Source: Linum tenue
Lineage: Eukaryota > Streptophyta > Magnoliopsida > Malpighiales > Linaceae
DNA: 64,000 bases
Direction of reading: 5' to 3'
Assembly (NCBI GenBank): GCA_946122785.1
Contig: CAMGYJ010000011.1
Coordinates: 13,578,001 to 13,642,000, forward strand
A program made the position numbers and the translations under genes. Under the pieces are notes generated by a model. It saw only the letters and a list, made by a program, of their open reading frames with translations, ran no database searches and was not told where the DNA came from. Of this stretch, positions 10,966-22,408 are shown one piece after another. Within the stretch, counting starts at the first letter, position 1. Each line of letters begins with the position of its first letter.

Positions 10966-11411
10966 CAAGGTTGTCAACTCGCGGGTTGACCCGGACCCGG
11001 TCGAGCTAGTGGGTCAATGGTTAATGGGTCAACCGTTTTAGCCCGGAAATATGGAAAGAGTCATTATATTGTACTTATCCTCATAAATTATATCAAATCT
11101 TATTCAACATATGAGTTATAACATATAATATTACACCAAAATAACATATCGTACTTAGATCCAACATATAGTGAAAATTCACACACACTTATATAACATA
11201 AATATTCAAATGTGCAACTTATGATTCCAAAGATTGAGTTAGGCGAAAAGAAAAATCGGAAAATAGGCGCATTTCGAAAACCGAAGAAAAAAATGACACA
11301 ATTTGACCTCCAACCCAGTATTTTATAGCGGTCGGTTCGACGAATGCGTGCGCCCCGTTTTTCTCACCGGGTCATGGTCAAATTGGATCAACCCGCGGGT
11401 TGACAACCTTG
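10966..11411. mobile_element. hAT-type MITE, CAAGGTTGTC family, copy 1
   Basis: The 446-bp element has ends CAAGGTTGTCAAC and GTTGACAACCTTG and is flanked by the perfect 8-bp TSD GTGTTGTC (10958-10965 and 11412-11419). An 8-bp TSD is the hAT signature. It has no coding capacity. The interior is AT-rich and matches, in inverted orientation, the copy at 44314-44782. It inserted near the 5' junction of LINE A. Confidence 0.9.
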
Positions 11412-11434
11412 GTGTTGTCACAACGTAAATATCC

Positions 11435-11895
11435 TATGCAGTATATACCAAATGATTCATGACTTTGAAAATTTCAAAATATTCGGAACTATCATTAGAA
11501 GACGATTTAATTGTAGGAGTCCAATAGTAAACATGTCATAATTGAGGAACCAAGTTGTCATGTATATTATTGTTATTATTGACGTCAGTCACTGTTTTTG
11601 TTTTGTTGTGTTTTGTATCGGATACGGTAAAATCCCAAATCGGAAGTCTGATTGTCCGAGAGCTCAATTAGCCCCCCACCCCACATCCTCCAGGCCATTA
11701 TCAATCAGTCAGGACCCAACGAGCTTCACTTCTCTTGTCTCGTCTCTCTCCACTGTCGCTCCGCAGCTCAAAGCAGTGTCTTGTTTCGCTTCCCTCATCC
11801 GGCGGCGGCGACGAGAAGGAAATCCGAAAGCAGAACAAACAAAGCGGGCGCAGCCGGCGAGATCACCCGAAACGTCACTCGACGCCAAAGAGCAA
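11435..11895 (+). promoter_or_regulatory. Upstream region and 5' UTR of the HRLI gene
   Basis: About 460 bases lie between the LINE A duplication and the start codon. The last 200 are CT- and CG-rich, as is usual for a plant 5' UTR. No sharp TATA box was identified. Open reading frames of up to 179 codons crossing this region run through UTR, exon 1 and intron 1 and are not genes. Confidence 0.45.
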
Positions 11896-13411
11896 ATGGG
11901 TTTCTTTTCGTTCCTCGGCAGAGTCCTTTTCGCCTCCCTCTTCATCCTCTCCGCCTGGCAAATGTACTCTCTCTCCCTCTTTCTCTCTTCATTTCTCAGA
12001 TCTGTTGTTTTATCACGGTTGTGGGGTTTCGATCGTTCTTCGTTTCCCCCTTTTGGATTCCGCTCCGGATCCGCTTGTTGAATTTGTTTCCATATGTGGT
12101 GTACTGTTGCATTAAAGGGATTCAGGGGAGTTCTAGGTTTTGCATTTTCTTTTATGGGATTCGTCTGTTCTAGAAATAGAAATGACCTGAGCGCATGTTG
12201 TTGCCTACTTCCTCGAACAGCTGATGATTCTCAGCTGCCGTTTGATTCGTCTGGCGCTCTTTTTTCACTCGCCAGCTTAGGTTATTGTTTTGGCTTCTCT
12301 AGTTGCAATATCTGGTTATCTTGCTTGTGAAAGGCGAGTGTTACAATGAATCCGTTCCATGATTTCGATGGCTTGCAAACAATTCGATTTGATTTTCAAG
12401 GGTTGGATCCCGGGGAATGAATGGGTTTGAGACCCGTGTTGGTTTCAGTGGGCATGATTTGTCCTTCTTTCTTTGATGTGATCTGGTGTTTTGATTTGCG
12501 AAGTCCCGTTGTAAATTTAGATGTGAATCTAGAGATCATGGCTTGATTTATCCTTCTATTGGATTCCCAAACTCAGCTGTTATCTACAACTGGCTTGATA
12601 ATGTGAAGCAGTTTAACTGTTTTGAATGCTCTCCTATTTGGATCGTCGTGGGTTCGAAGAATGACTTTGAGTGTGTATATTACTGGATTAGGTTCAACGA
12701 ATTTGGGGATGATGGTGGCCCTGCCGCCCAAGAATACATGTCGAAGCTTTCCACGGTCAAGCACCATCTTGCAACTACATTGGCAGTCAAAATGCCAGAT
12801 ATTGATGTAAGATCTGTTTACTGGGGTAGACCCTTCCTTTTTCTTTCCTTTTTTCTTATGGGGACTGTGGTGGACGATCTTGTTCTTATTGACTACCATT
12901 TTGTTTGATCGATAGGCTAGGCATGTCGTTGCCGTTAACATTGTTCTCAAGGGGCTCGGAGGCTTCCTCTTTGTTTTCGGCACCCCATTTGGTGCATATC
13001 TCCTGGTGAGTTTTTGAATGAACGTATTGATGGCAACTGTTTGGTCCTTATATCTGTAAGCATTATTATGAACTCTTATCTTAACCTTGCATTCCATCTC
13101 TAATGCAGCTTGTCTACTTGGCTGTTAATGCCCCACTTCTCTACGACTTCTACAACTACCGTCGGGGCGAGATGGAGTACTTGATTCTCTTGAACGAGTT
13201 CATCCAGGTTTTGTTATGGAACTCAACTATCTTACATTTCCCTATGTTTCTCTCTATGGAATTCCATCTTTGAACATTTGCTTTGCTCTTGTGATCCCAT
13301 TGGCAGAGCGTTGCTCTTTTCGGTGCATTGATGTTCTTCCTGGGGATGAAGAACTTGATCCCAAAGAGACAGATCAAGAAGAAGGCAGCTCCCAAGGCCA
13401 AAGTTGGTTAA
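11896..13411 (+). CDS. HR-like lesion-inducing protein (HRLI, DoxX-like), 158 aa
   Basis: Five exons fit: 11896-11963, 12692-12806, 12916-13005, 13109-13207 and 13307-13411. All introns are GT-AG and phases are consistent, giving 158 residues, the usual size. The start ATG opens a hydrophobic segment (MGFFSFLGRVLFASLFILSA). Residues ~62-91 (VNIVLKGLGGFLFVFGTPFGAYLL) and ~92-110 (LVYLAVNAPLLYDFYN) form further membrane segments. Another follows at VALFGALMFFLGMK. The tail is lysine-rich (QIKKKAAPKAK), consistent with an ER-type membrane protein. Members of this plant family are multi-pass membrane proteins named for lesion formation when over-expressed in tobacco; their biochemical role is unknown. 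It is head-to-tail with ARP9, about 650 bases upstream. No defect seen. Confidence 0.9.
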
Positions 13412-14064
13412 GGCGCGTCAAGAAGCACGTCGTATCTGAAGTTCCTGAACATTATATTGAGAAGATTAGAGTGCCGAAAACTAGTAGTTGTTTTGGTTAA
13501 TCTTTTTTTTTTTTCTTTTCCTTCGTATTTGTTCCTGGGTTTTCCCTCATTGTATGCTCTTCTAATCACTCTCGAATAGACTCAAAGAACGTTAGTGCAT
13601 CTTTTTTGTAACGAGAATGCAGAATTCTTTTGAAATCCCCATTGGACTATTCATTGGCTTCTGCATCTTGCTGCAACCCAGATAATCAATAACGAGTCTT
13701 TCCAAAATGAGTGTTTTCGAGTTGACGATGACGGGAAAGTAACGGGAGGGAGGAGGAGGATTAAACGACGTCGTGTCGCCTTTTTCTTTCTATTCAGAAC
13801 AAAATGAGCGAACTAATCGCAACGACGAATGCTCGGTAGTCGGTACAGCGAAGTGTGGAAGTTGGGAGTAGCGATTCCGTCGAGGGCGGATTTTGAGAAG
13901 GAAAAGTCTGGGCTGTGGCCGCCGCCGGCGGAGGCGGAGCAGCAGTTAGACTCCTGCTTTCGTTCATTCAAATGGTGGCTGGTTTACCTCCAGTACTCTG
14001 ATCTTAGGTTTCTTCACGTCCTTTTAACTGATGCGTTCTCTTTCCTTTCTTTTTCCCGCCGGCA

Positions 14065-17000
14065 ATGGTGCAGGATTACTTGAAAACTGTGGTTCCTTCG
14101 CAATTGATCGCCGAGCGAGGCTCCAATATAGTTGTCATCAACCCAGGTAACTGCCTCAGCTGCACACTAACTGGTTTTTCAGTTTTGTGGCCCAGCTTCT
14201 AGTTCTTCTTCCTCTTTGTTTTGTTGAGCTTGCGCAACGGATGAATGCTCGCGGAGGGTGAATTTTTGTTTTGGTTCCTTCGTCCGTTGCAGGTTCCGCA
14301 AATGTCCGAATCGGAGTCGCGCGGCAGGATACTCCCTCTATCATTCCTCACTGTATTGCTCGTTATACCAATCAAACGCCCAAGTTGAATGTCCAAGATC
14401 AGGTTCTTGCTCCTTTACTCTACCGTTGTTTAAATCCACTAAAAATTTCTTGTCTGTTTCCACTTTCCAGTATCCCCATTCTTCATTGTTGCTCTGCTTC
14501 CCAGATGCTGAATTGTCAGGTGACGACTGCTCAGCAAATGGAGCGTCAGAAGGCTTATGATGTTGTAAGTAGTCATACAGTGATACAGACAAGCTTTTGT
14601 TAGGCCTCGTTTCTGGTTTGATCCTTAGAATTGTGATACACTATTGTTTTTCGAATGTGGTTTGAACTGACTGCTAGTCTTCTTGTTTTCTTTCTCTCTT
14701 TAGATTGCATCATTTCTAAAGATTCCTTTTCTGGATGACCAAGTGGGCATCCCACGGAAGGTATAGACTGCCTTCTGCATCATGCTGTTGTACTAACTAG
14801 GATGACAGTTTCAGTGTCTTTGGTTTTCTTATTAAGTTACATTCTTCAGAAACGATGGAACTACCACAGAGTTCTCTAGCTTAGCAAGTTGATAAGATCA
14901 TGGATTTTGTTCTGCAGATGGGCCGTGTTGATGGACATAATCATCACAATGGTAGGGGGAAGGACGAGTGTTTTGCATGGGCTAATGTTTATGAGCAGGA
15001 TGCTAAGTCCACTTGTACACCAGGTATCTAATAAGACAGGATTAGGAAGATGTAGATTCTAATTTTGTTTTTTTGGCAGGAGGAAGGTATTCCCTGTCTG
15101 GTTCTTTCCCTATTTCAGCCTCCTGTAACTTTGAATTCGTCATTTAACCAATTATGAGGCAACTGTTTCTGTGCAGAAAGGACGACTAGTGAAGATCGGG
15201 TTGGCGAATCCTCAGAGGAGCACCGAGATGAGTTACCAAAGCAGCTTCATTCCACCGAGAATAGGTTAAGGCAGTTCATTATTGGGGAGGAAGCATTAAG
15301 AATATCCCCTACGGAGCCATATTGTGTACGCCGCCCCATTCGCCGAGGTCACTTGAACATTTCTCAGCAGTATCCACTGCAGCAGGTCTGTACTTAAATG
15401 ACCGGATTTTCTTGTTGATGCGTGGACTTTTATCAGTCTTCTTCTTTTCCTTAAGAAGTTAGATACATTCAGCGTTTTCCTATGGCAGGGCGCATAATCT
15501 ACTTTTATCACTAGAATTTTCTGATTGCTCAAGTCTCATCTCTCTGTAAATGTCACTTCTTTCTGGATGTTCTGGATTTCTTGGAACGTGATGTTGTAAA
15601 ATTCAAGCTTTCTTAGTCAGTAATATTACGTGAATTGGTTTTGGCTAGGTGATCGAGGACCTGCACGCTATCTGGGACTGGATATTGACAGAGAAACTTG
15701 ATGTACCTCGGTCACATAGAAACATGTATTCAGTGGTTCTTGTTTTGTCAGAAACATTTGATACTCGAGGTGATTCCATTAATTTTATTGTATTTTGAAA
15801 TGAAACTCTTCAGGAATCTTTTTGCCTCTCTTTTTCTGATACACCGTAGATGATTCAGTTGTTGAACCAAAAAGCTTTGGAATCCCTTTTAACTTCTATT
15901 CTAACATTTGAGCAGAAATGAAAGAAATGTTATCTGTAGTACTACGAGATTTGCACTTTAGCTCAGCAGTGGTACATCAGGTTATAAATCTTATCTTATG
16001 CTTTGTTGCATATATATATTATATGACCCGTTGGTTGCATTTTTAGCAGTAATTCATCATTACATCAGTTGGAGAAAGTTGTTTTGGTTTGCACTTGGTC
16101 TGTAGGTTTGCTTGGTCTCTAATTGTTACTATTGTCTTACTCTTAAAGATCCAAAACATATAACTGTTGATACTTATGTAGCACAGTCAAAGCATATTTA
16201 AATTCTAAAAATTCCTACTTTCATAATTTTCATCCTTCTTCTGGCCTAGCAATCTTTCAACTAACTTGGTGTCTCCATCTCTGTATCTGTTTGTCCATGA
16301 GATCAGCTTGTTTTAGATACTCTTCTGTTGCTTTTCCTATCACGATGAACATATGCTATTTCACTTTGACAGGAAGGCCTTGCTGCAGTATTTGGGAACG
16401 GATTATCAACGGCATGTGTAGTCAATATGGGAGCTCAAACTACTACTGTTATTTGCATCGAGGTAGCAAAACAGATTGTTAAATTTAGTTTTTTGCCATA
16501 TTATAGAAAGCTTTGATGTGATAAGAACCCTACAGAAGAATTTTCATATAATCTAAAATATGTTGTATTGCCACATAATTTTTGGCTTCTTGTCACAAAG
16601 CAATACCCATTTTACTTCTTAGTTCTGGAATAGAGGAACAACTCTTCTTTCATCCGTTTTTTCTTTTTCTTTTGCTGTGTAGTATATTAGTGTCTGCGTT
16701 TAGTGTTGCAACGTTGCTTGGAGCATGAACCTTGGGGTCAACATTCCCTCACAAATTAGCAGTTGTTGCAGCATGAAAATGTCAAATCTATACTGAATCA
16801 TAGTGATTGCTGTTGTTTTTCACTGTAGGATGGGGCAGCACTACCAAATACAGAAAAAACCTTGCAATTTGGCGGAGAGGTGGGGGTTCTAAGTTTAACC
16901 TTAAACTATCATACTTTTCATACTATAGTATACTTTCAACTTAACTTTTCAAGTTTTTCCATTACCACCACATCTGCAACTGCAAGCTGCCCTCTTTCGT

Positions 17001-19758
17001 TCCTACCACTAGTTACCAGCAAGAGCTGTCTCTAACTTTTTCAGGATATATCAAGATGTCTGCTCTGGACGCAAAGGCACCATCAGACATGGCCACCTAT
17101 TCGAACTGACCTGTTGACAAGGCCTATGGATTTGCTAATGTTGAACAAACTGAAAGAGAACTATTGTGAGATCAAGGTGAGTCTAGATTTTCCTGTCTTT
17201 GGTGTCTCTGTTCCTCTAGCAGGTTATTCAGTCTTCTCGAGATTAAAATGAGTTTGATGGTTCTTGATAGTCAGATGTTTGTATATATGTTCTGCTCATA
17301 CAATTTACCGCCCTTTTTTTAATTATCATTTGAGCGCCGGAGGTTTCTTCTGTTCATTCCTTGGAACATGAATATACTAGCCAAATAGCATTGTGACTTC
17401 TTGATCAGTGATCCTTTTCCTTCCTATAAAATGTTGTGCTTGGTGAAAATGGATGGCCTTTATTTTAAACACATTAACCTGATAGACTGAATTACTGCAG
17501 ATGGAACTGATACTAGTGTACCTATGAAATGTTCGTTCTACTTGTAATCAGCATTTCCATGTAACAGGAAGGGGAGCTTGATGCTGTTTCCATAGTTCAT
17601 TCCTATGAAGAGGGCCAGCCACCTGGATCTCATAAGACTAGGTTAACTGCTCTTAGTGTAAGTCTCCGTTAGACTGGCATACTGTGGGTCTGAATATGAA
17701 GAATACCTGATGTAATGAATGAGTCTACTGCCTGTTTGTTCTCTTAATCAGGTACCTCCAATGGGACTCTTCTACCCAGCGCTTTTGGTTCCAGATGTGT
17801 ATCCTCCTCCACCTCGTTCTTGGTGAGGACTTCTCTTGGTTTTTCCTTGTGTTTCTATTATAATTCTACTGTCTGGTTCATTTTGGCAGTACCCTTGATG
17901 ATTCACAATTCCATATCATCAGGTTTAATGATTATGATGACATGCTGGAAGAAACATATCATATAGAATACCCTAGAAGGCCGGATTTAGTTGAAGGAAT
18001 GTATCCTGGGATGAATGTTGGATTATCCATGTGGGATAACTACCCGATATTTTCTTCAAAGCCAAAAAAGGAAGAAAAAGTTGGCCTTGCAGAAGCAATC
18101 ACCAGTAGCATTCTCTCAAGTGGTAAGACCCAAATAAGGGCTGTTCATTTGTTACCATGCTTATGTTTTTTATGCTTGTATATGTATTCATTCTTTTAGA
18201 TTGTAATGTTTTTTGACACTCAGACATGCTCAATGATATAATGACAGGCCGCATTGAGCTTCAAAGGAAGTTGTTCTGCAGCATTCAATTGGTATGGTTT
18301 TCTGGGCCAAGAATGGTTGCTTGTGACTTTATACCCTGTGGAGATAGAAAGTGACTATTTGGTTTGTGTTCTAGATTGGTGGAGTGGCCTTGACGGCTGG
18401 TCTCATTCCCGCTGTGGAAGAAAGGTTGGTTGACTGTTTTGGATGGGCAAACCAAGTACATAATTCCAATTCCTATCTTATTGAATGATGCTTAAACCAC
18501 TGATATGGTAGGATGATTCATCATACCAAAGGGAACTCCTATGAAAGGACACCAATTTCTTGGGTATTATGACATTATATTTGAGGGAAAACTGTTTCCA
18601 GAGCTAGGAGAACAACACTTCTAGTTTAAACGCTTCAGCTTGTGAACTGATGTTAAAAGAAGTACACACTGGACTTTATAGACAAGTATTAACTTGTGCC
18701 GATCATTGGTGCTTAGTTGGAACTCCAAGAGGTCGCTTCCATCCTAGTTAGTCTTTTCTCCGCTGCTGTTAATGTACAGCAGGTAATAAGTTTCAACGAA
18801 ATGAAATTGGAAAGAGCAGTGTTGTTGACCATTACTCCATAACATACAAGAAAGATTTGCTGATCATTGGTACTTTGTTGTTTGTTCTTGAGCCAGTGTT
18901 GACTATGTGATTAACTACTTTTAACTCATTCAAGAAAGACATTGGATAACTGTGAATATTTTATCGTTCAACAACCTCTCACTTCTCTTGTCACAGGGTT
19001 CTGCATGCAATTCCCCCGAATGAGGCGATTGATACTGTAGAGGTGAATCTGAAAATTCCCATTTTTCTCCTGTTTGCTGTGGTCCATTTTGTTCGTGATT
19101 ATATGTTTTGCCTGTTTGGATGGGTGTGTAATGTATTGTCAACGGCGACCAGTACCTGAAGTTCTTTTGTCACTCTTGCACTCAACTGTAATTTAACCAG
19201 ATTCTAAAGGGTTCTTGCATAAAATAAATTAATCTTCAGGTGATGAATTAGTTAGGGAATCATGATTATGCATTGTCTAAAATAAGAAGTGGCTACTTGA
19301 TTAGATACCTGACATTGTTGGTATATCGTAAACATGTGAACTAGAAGAACTAGTGCATGCATTACCTTCTATGAATATGCTGTTTTGTTCTGATATTTAC
19401 CCTTCTTGAAATCCCTGTTAAATAGGTCCTGCAATCAAGAACAAGAACCACAGACGTGCCATGGAAAGGTGGAGCGGTACGTCAAGCAATTACTACCTCC
19501 CTAAATGCACTTACAGTAGTTATTTTCTTGAACCCACTGTGATGCTCCCAACTTTGAGGAATCAATTAACACTTAGTTGAGTTCTTACAAACGCTGATGT
19601 CTTCATGATGCCAGATCCTTGGAATCCTCGACTTTGGTCGTGATGCTTGGATTCACAGGGAGGACTGGGTCCGAAGCGGCATTCACATAAATAGCAACAG
19701 AAAATACAGGGACTCTTACTATCTCCAAGCCCAAGCCATGAGCTATATCAACTCCTGA
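14065..19758 (+). CDS. ARP9: Actin-related protein 9 (ARP9), ~592 aa
   Basis: Nineteen exons fit with GT-AG introns and consistent phases: 14065-14146, 14293-14402, 14505-14564, 14704-14760, 14918-15023, 15177-15385, 15649-15769, 15916-15980, 16373-16462, 16829-16879, 17045-17176, 17568-17657, 17752-17822, 17923-18122, 18248-18291, 18375-18424, 18997-19042, 19426-19476 and 19615-19758. The protein starts DYLKTVVPSQLIAERG, then has the actin-fold phosphate-loop strand VVINPGSANVRIG (~res 20-33). A plant-specific charged insertion lies around residues 100-150. The second phosphate-binding strand is CVVNMGAQTTTVICIEDGA, and the C-terminal part has IGGVALTAGLIPAVEER. Length matches the plant ARP9 group, which is ARP8-like and considered nuclear. 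The start is uncertain: either ATG at 14065, or ATG at 13972 spliced (13975-14073 removed) to give MDYLKT. No break in the frame. Confidence 0.93.
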
Positions 19759-20039
19759 AGCATACAATTTCTGGTGTAAACTTATTTAACTTATACACAA
19801 GCTAGTGTGGCATTACATTTTCGTCACTTGATCAGTGAACCCGCAAATATCCGTTGTTGTATCTGTTCATGTTACCTTATAGTCCACACAGGTCTCAAAC
19901 CGGCTCTTAAAGAAAGCGAGTAAACACCCTAGGTAATATTTGATTCCTCAGCTACATATTTTCATTTCTCCCCACTTTCGATTCTTACAATGCTGATTTT
20001 TCTTACAGTTTAGCAGCAGGTAGCTGGTTCTAGCTGCTG
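19759..20039 (+). other. ARP9 3' UTR and downstream sequence
   Basis: Non-coding sequence after the ARP9 stop. It is AT-rich with T tracts and no ORF, and a distinct polyadenylation signal was not singled out. Confidence 0.4.
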
Positions 20040-20162
20040 CCACAACCGTGCAACGTTCAGGGCAACACCTTGCGGATATCTAATTAGGGAGCTCTCCGAC
20101 CCATCTCCTCGACACTCTAACTCAGTTCAGCTAGCTCCACCACTACTCCCAACCTCTCTTCA

Positions 20163-20410
20163 TTACCCCCACACACCGTGCGCTACATCCTCGTCTCCAT
20201 TGCTTCCTTTCCTTTCACCTTCCCTTCTCAACAACGTCCCGTTATCACTCATTAGCTCGTACTTGTGGTTGAGTGCTGCGGCCTGACCTTGGATTGCAGC
20301 TATTGTGGGTATGGGGAGGGAGATGAGCTCCGCTACCATGAGGTTTAGTACCGTGAATAACATTCGGTGGTCTGTTGCTGCTGAGCGATGGCGAATCAAC
20401 TGCAGCATGG
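20163..20410 (-). pseudogene. Enoyl-CoA hydratase/isomerase fragment (ECI-like)
   Basis: The minus strand encodes LMVAELISLPIPTIAAIQGQAAALNHKYELM. This matches the crotonase-fold signature of plant peroxisomal delta3,delta2-enoyl-CoA isomerases (LISLPMPTIAAVTGHASAAG...LSHDYVLM), but with several residues missing after the GQAAA segment. The sequence degenerates on both sides and no start, stop or intron structure is present. I infer a short dead fragment of a peroxisomal fatty-acid beta-oxidation gene, possibly carried here by a transposon. The family match is by motif only. Confidence 0.6.
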
Positions 20411-20490
20411 GATGTGTGATGTGTTCAGTTCCGGTTGATGAGCTTGTTGTGATTCCTTTAGAAAAGAGTGTTTATGACGAGAACGTGTAG

Positions 20491-22200
20491 CCACTTAATG
20501 TTTGTGAGTTGGCCGTCAAAATGAAAAGATCAAATTGGTGACACAATTAAGTCAATGTTCAATGATTCTTTTTATGAATACCCAATAGTTAGACTAACTC
20601 CAACCCAAACAGCTAAATTTAGCCTCAACCTCTCAAGTGTCCGTTTATGCTTCCCAAACACCTTTATACTCTAATGGGGATTACTCAATTCAAATCCAAT
20701 ATCTAATGTTCGCATATTTAGAAGGCACTATCACAAAAGATGTAGTTCCTTCATCTGGTATGTCATCTAGGCTTTCAATGGGAGAGGATTGAGAACCAAC
20801 ACTCATGAGAGAACTTTGGGAACCTCGACCTATAGGTAGAATGAGATTGACAACTATTTCAAGATCACAATACCATTTTGGCCAGTTTTGAGGAATGACC
20901 CAACAAATTTCATAAGTAAAAGTTTTGTTCCTATTCTCTTGTCGATATATCGATCTTGCCGCAACATTCTATTAAAATTATGAATACATGAGTCATAAAA
21001 TTAAACATACAAAAAATAACAAAACAAAAGAAGGTTTTCAAAATATAATAGCATATAAACTTGGTTCGTGCAACTTGATCAACTCCTCTTTGTCCTTTGC
21101 ACAACTCCTTCCAAAAAGTACACTTGGGTGCTGGTAATTCGTTATTCCATTGAATATGAAGTGCAAGTTGTTTGCAGGTTCACGTCTTTGATGTTCAAAC
21201 GCCACCCTTTCGTACTCAAGTTCACACAAATTTCTTCGTTATCCACTTGCCAGTTAGTTTCTTTCTTGCTCAAACATTTTTTCATTTTCGGAGATGATAA
21301 ATAGATGAAATTGAGAAGTTATGAGAATTAGTGCAGAAAAATCATGAAGAGTGACTGAATATATGAGAAAAACACGTCCTTTAAAATGTGACAATTTTTA
21401 TGTCGTTGCAATATGATCGTATTTTCGTCACTATATCCATATATTTGCATAAATTATTAAACAAACCCCACCCAAATCCCGCAATAAGGGTTAATGGAAT
21501 TGGGTGGACCTGCGGCCTAGGGGATGCGTCTGGCTGGCCATGTGCCACCTATGCAAAAAATGTTAAATCCAAAGTTAAAAACGAAGGTGATACATAGTGG
21601 TAATGACTAATGAGGACGACAAAATATTTTTTTGTTGAAATGTATCATAAACTTAAATCAGTTTGTAGATAGCAATAAACTTGTTATATGCAATCCAACA
21701 CATTTCAAAAAATGATAAAAAAGATAAAATTAAATTAAAAGGTAGGGAAAACAAAACAAAACAATTCCACCCTTAAATCTGATTTCATTTAAAATCAAAA
21801 GGACAAAAGTTAGCCCAAATGCATTAACACGAATTATGTACCCTACTCTAGACCGACCTCGTTACAAGATCGGGTGTATATGATACTATACACGGATGAG
21901 AATCCATCAAATCCTAGCATAGCACGAGTCGAGTAAATCCATGCCAACACGGATTAGATCGGCAACACCAACAGGGTGGTTCAAATTGTCATCCCATTCC
22001 CATCCCACCATTAACAAGCATTGGTCGCCAATCGGAGTCGGGCCCATAACACGGGCCCAATATAAGCAAACTCGAGACAAGGCCAGCCAGCGAAAACCAG
22101 TAAATTCAATCCCACCGCGCCTTTCCTTCCCGCTTCAAAAGGTGAAAGTAAAAACTAAAAAATCATCTCCGCGCTACAAGGGCTAAAGATTGGGAAAGTG
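20491..22200. other. Intergenic region, no gene identified
   Basis: AT-rich sequence with only short ORFs (63-81 codons). One minus-strand frame at 21038-21229 contains YERVAFEHQRREPANNLH, which could be a transposon-associated fragment, but no domain can be assigned. The last 150 bases lead into the RAD5B-like promoter. Confidence 0.45.
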
Positions 22201-22408
22201 GAGCCAAATAACCGCAAGAGCGCGCCAACTTTCACCCCCCCAAAACAAAATTTCGCAAGCTACAAAACCCTAAACCCCAAATGAAAACCCTCCCACTCAA
22301 ATTTCCTCTTCCAGTTCTCAATCTCTCTTCTCCATTTCCCCTGTCAGTGCATCTAACCCCAAATTACAGAGCCTACCAGCTCGCTCCGTTGCCCTGATAG
22401 CCGTGAAA
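22201..22408 (+). promoter_or_regulatory. Proximal promoter and 5' UTR of the RAD5B-like gene
   Basis: Contains the telo-box-like word AAACCCTAAA at 22265-22274 and, just upstream, gcgcgccaac, whose complement GTTGGCGCGC resembles an E2F site. Both words are common near plant genes for DNA replication and repair. A CT-rich stretch follows before the ATG. Function is inferred from motif only. Confidence 0.35.

Larger units (their letters stand above)
3822..11434 (-). mobile_element. LINE insertion A (minus), with nested insertions
   Basis: A perfect 15-bp direct repeat, acaacgtaaatatcc, occurs at 3822-3836 and 11420-11434 and marks the TSD. On the minus strand the element ends in a short poly(A) next to the left copy. 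Its coding remains are a zinc-binding reverse-transcriptase domain (10652-10965) and an RNase H domain (about 3930-4600). The 5' part of the ORF is missing, as usual for truncated LINEs. The span now also contains a hAT MITE (10966-11411), a plus-strand LINE (4609-10640) and an LTR retrotransposon (4895-10424), so only about 1.1 kb is original LINE A. Confidence 0.75.

Noticed and set aside
11542..12330. Overlapping plus-strand ORFs of 78-179 codons around HRLI exon 1
   Set aside because: They run through 5' UTR, exon 1 and intron 1. The five-exon HRLI model explains the coding signal.
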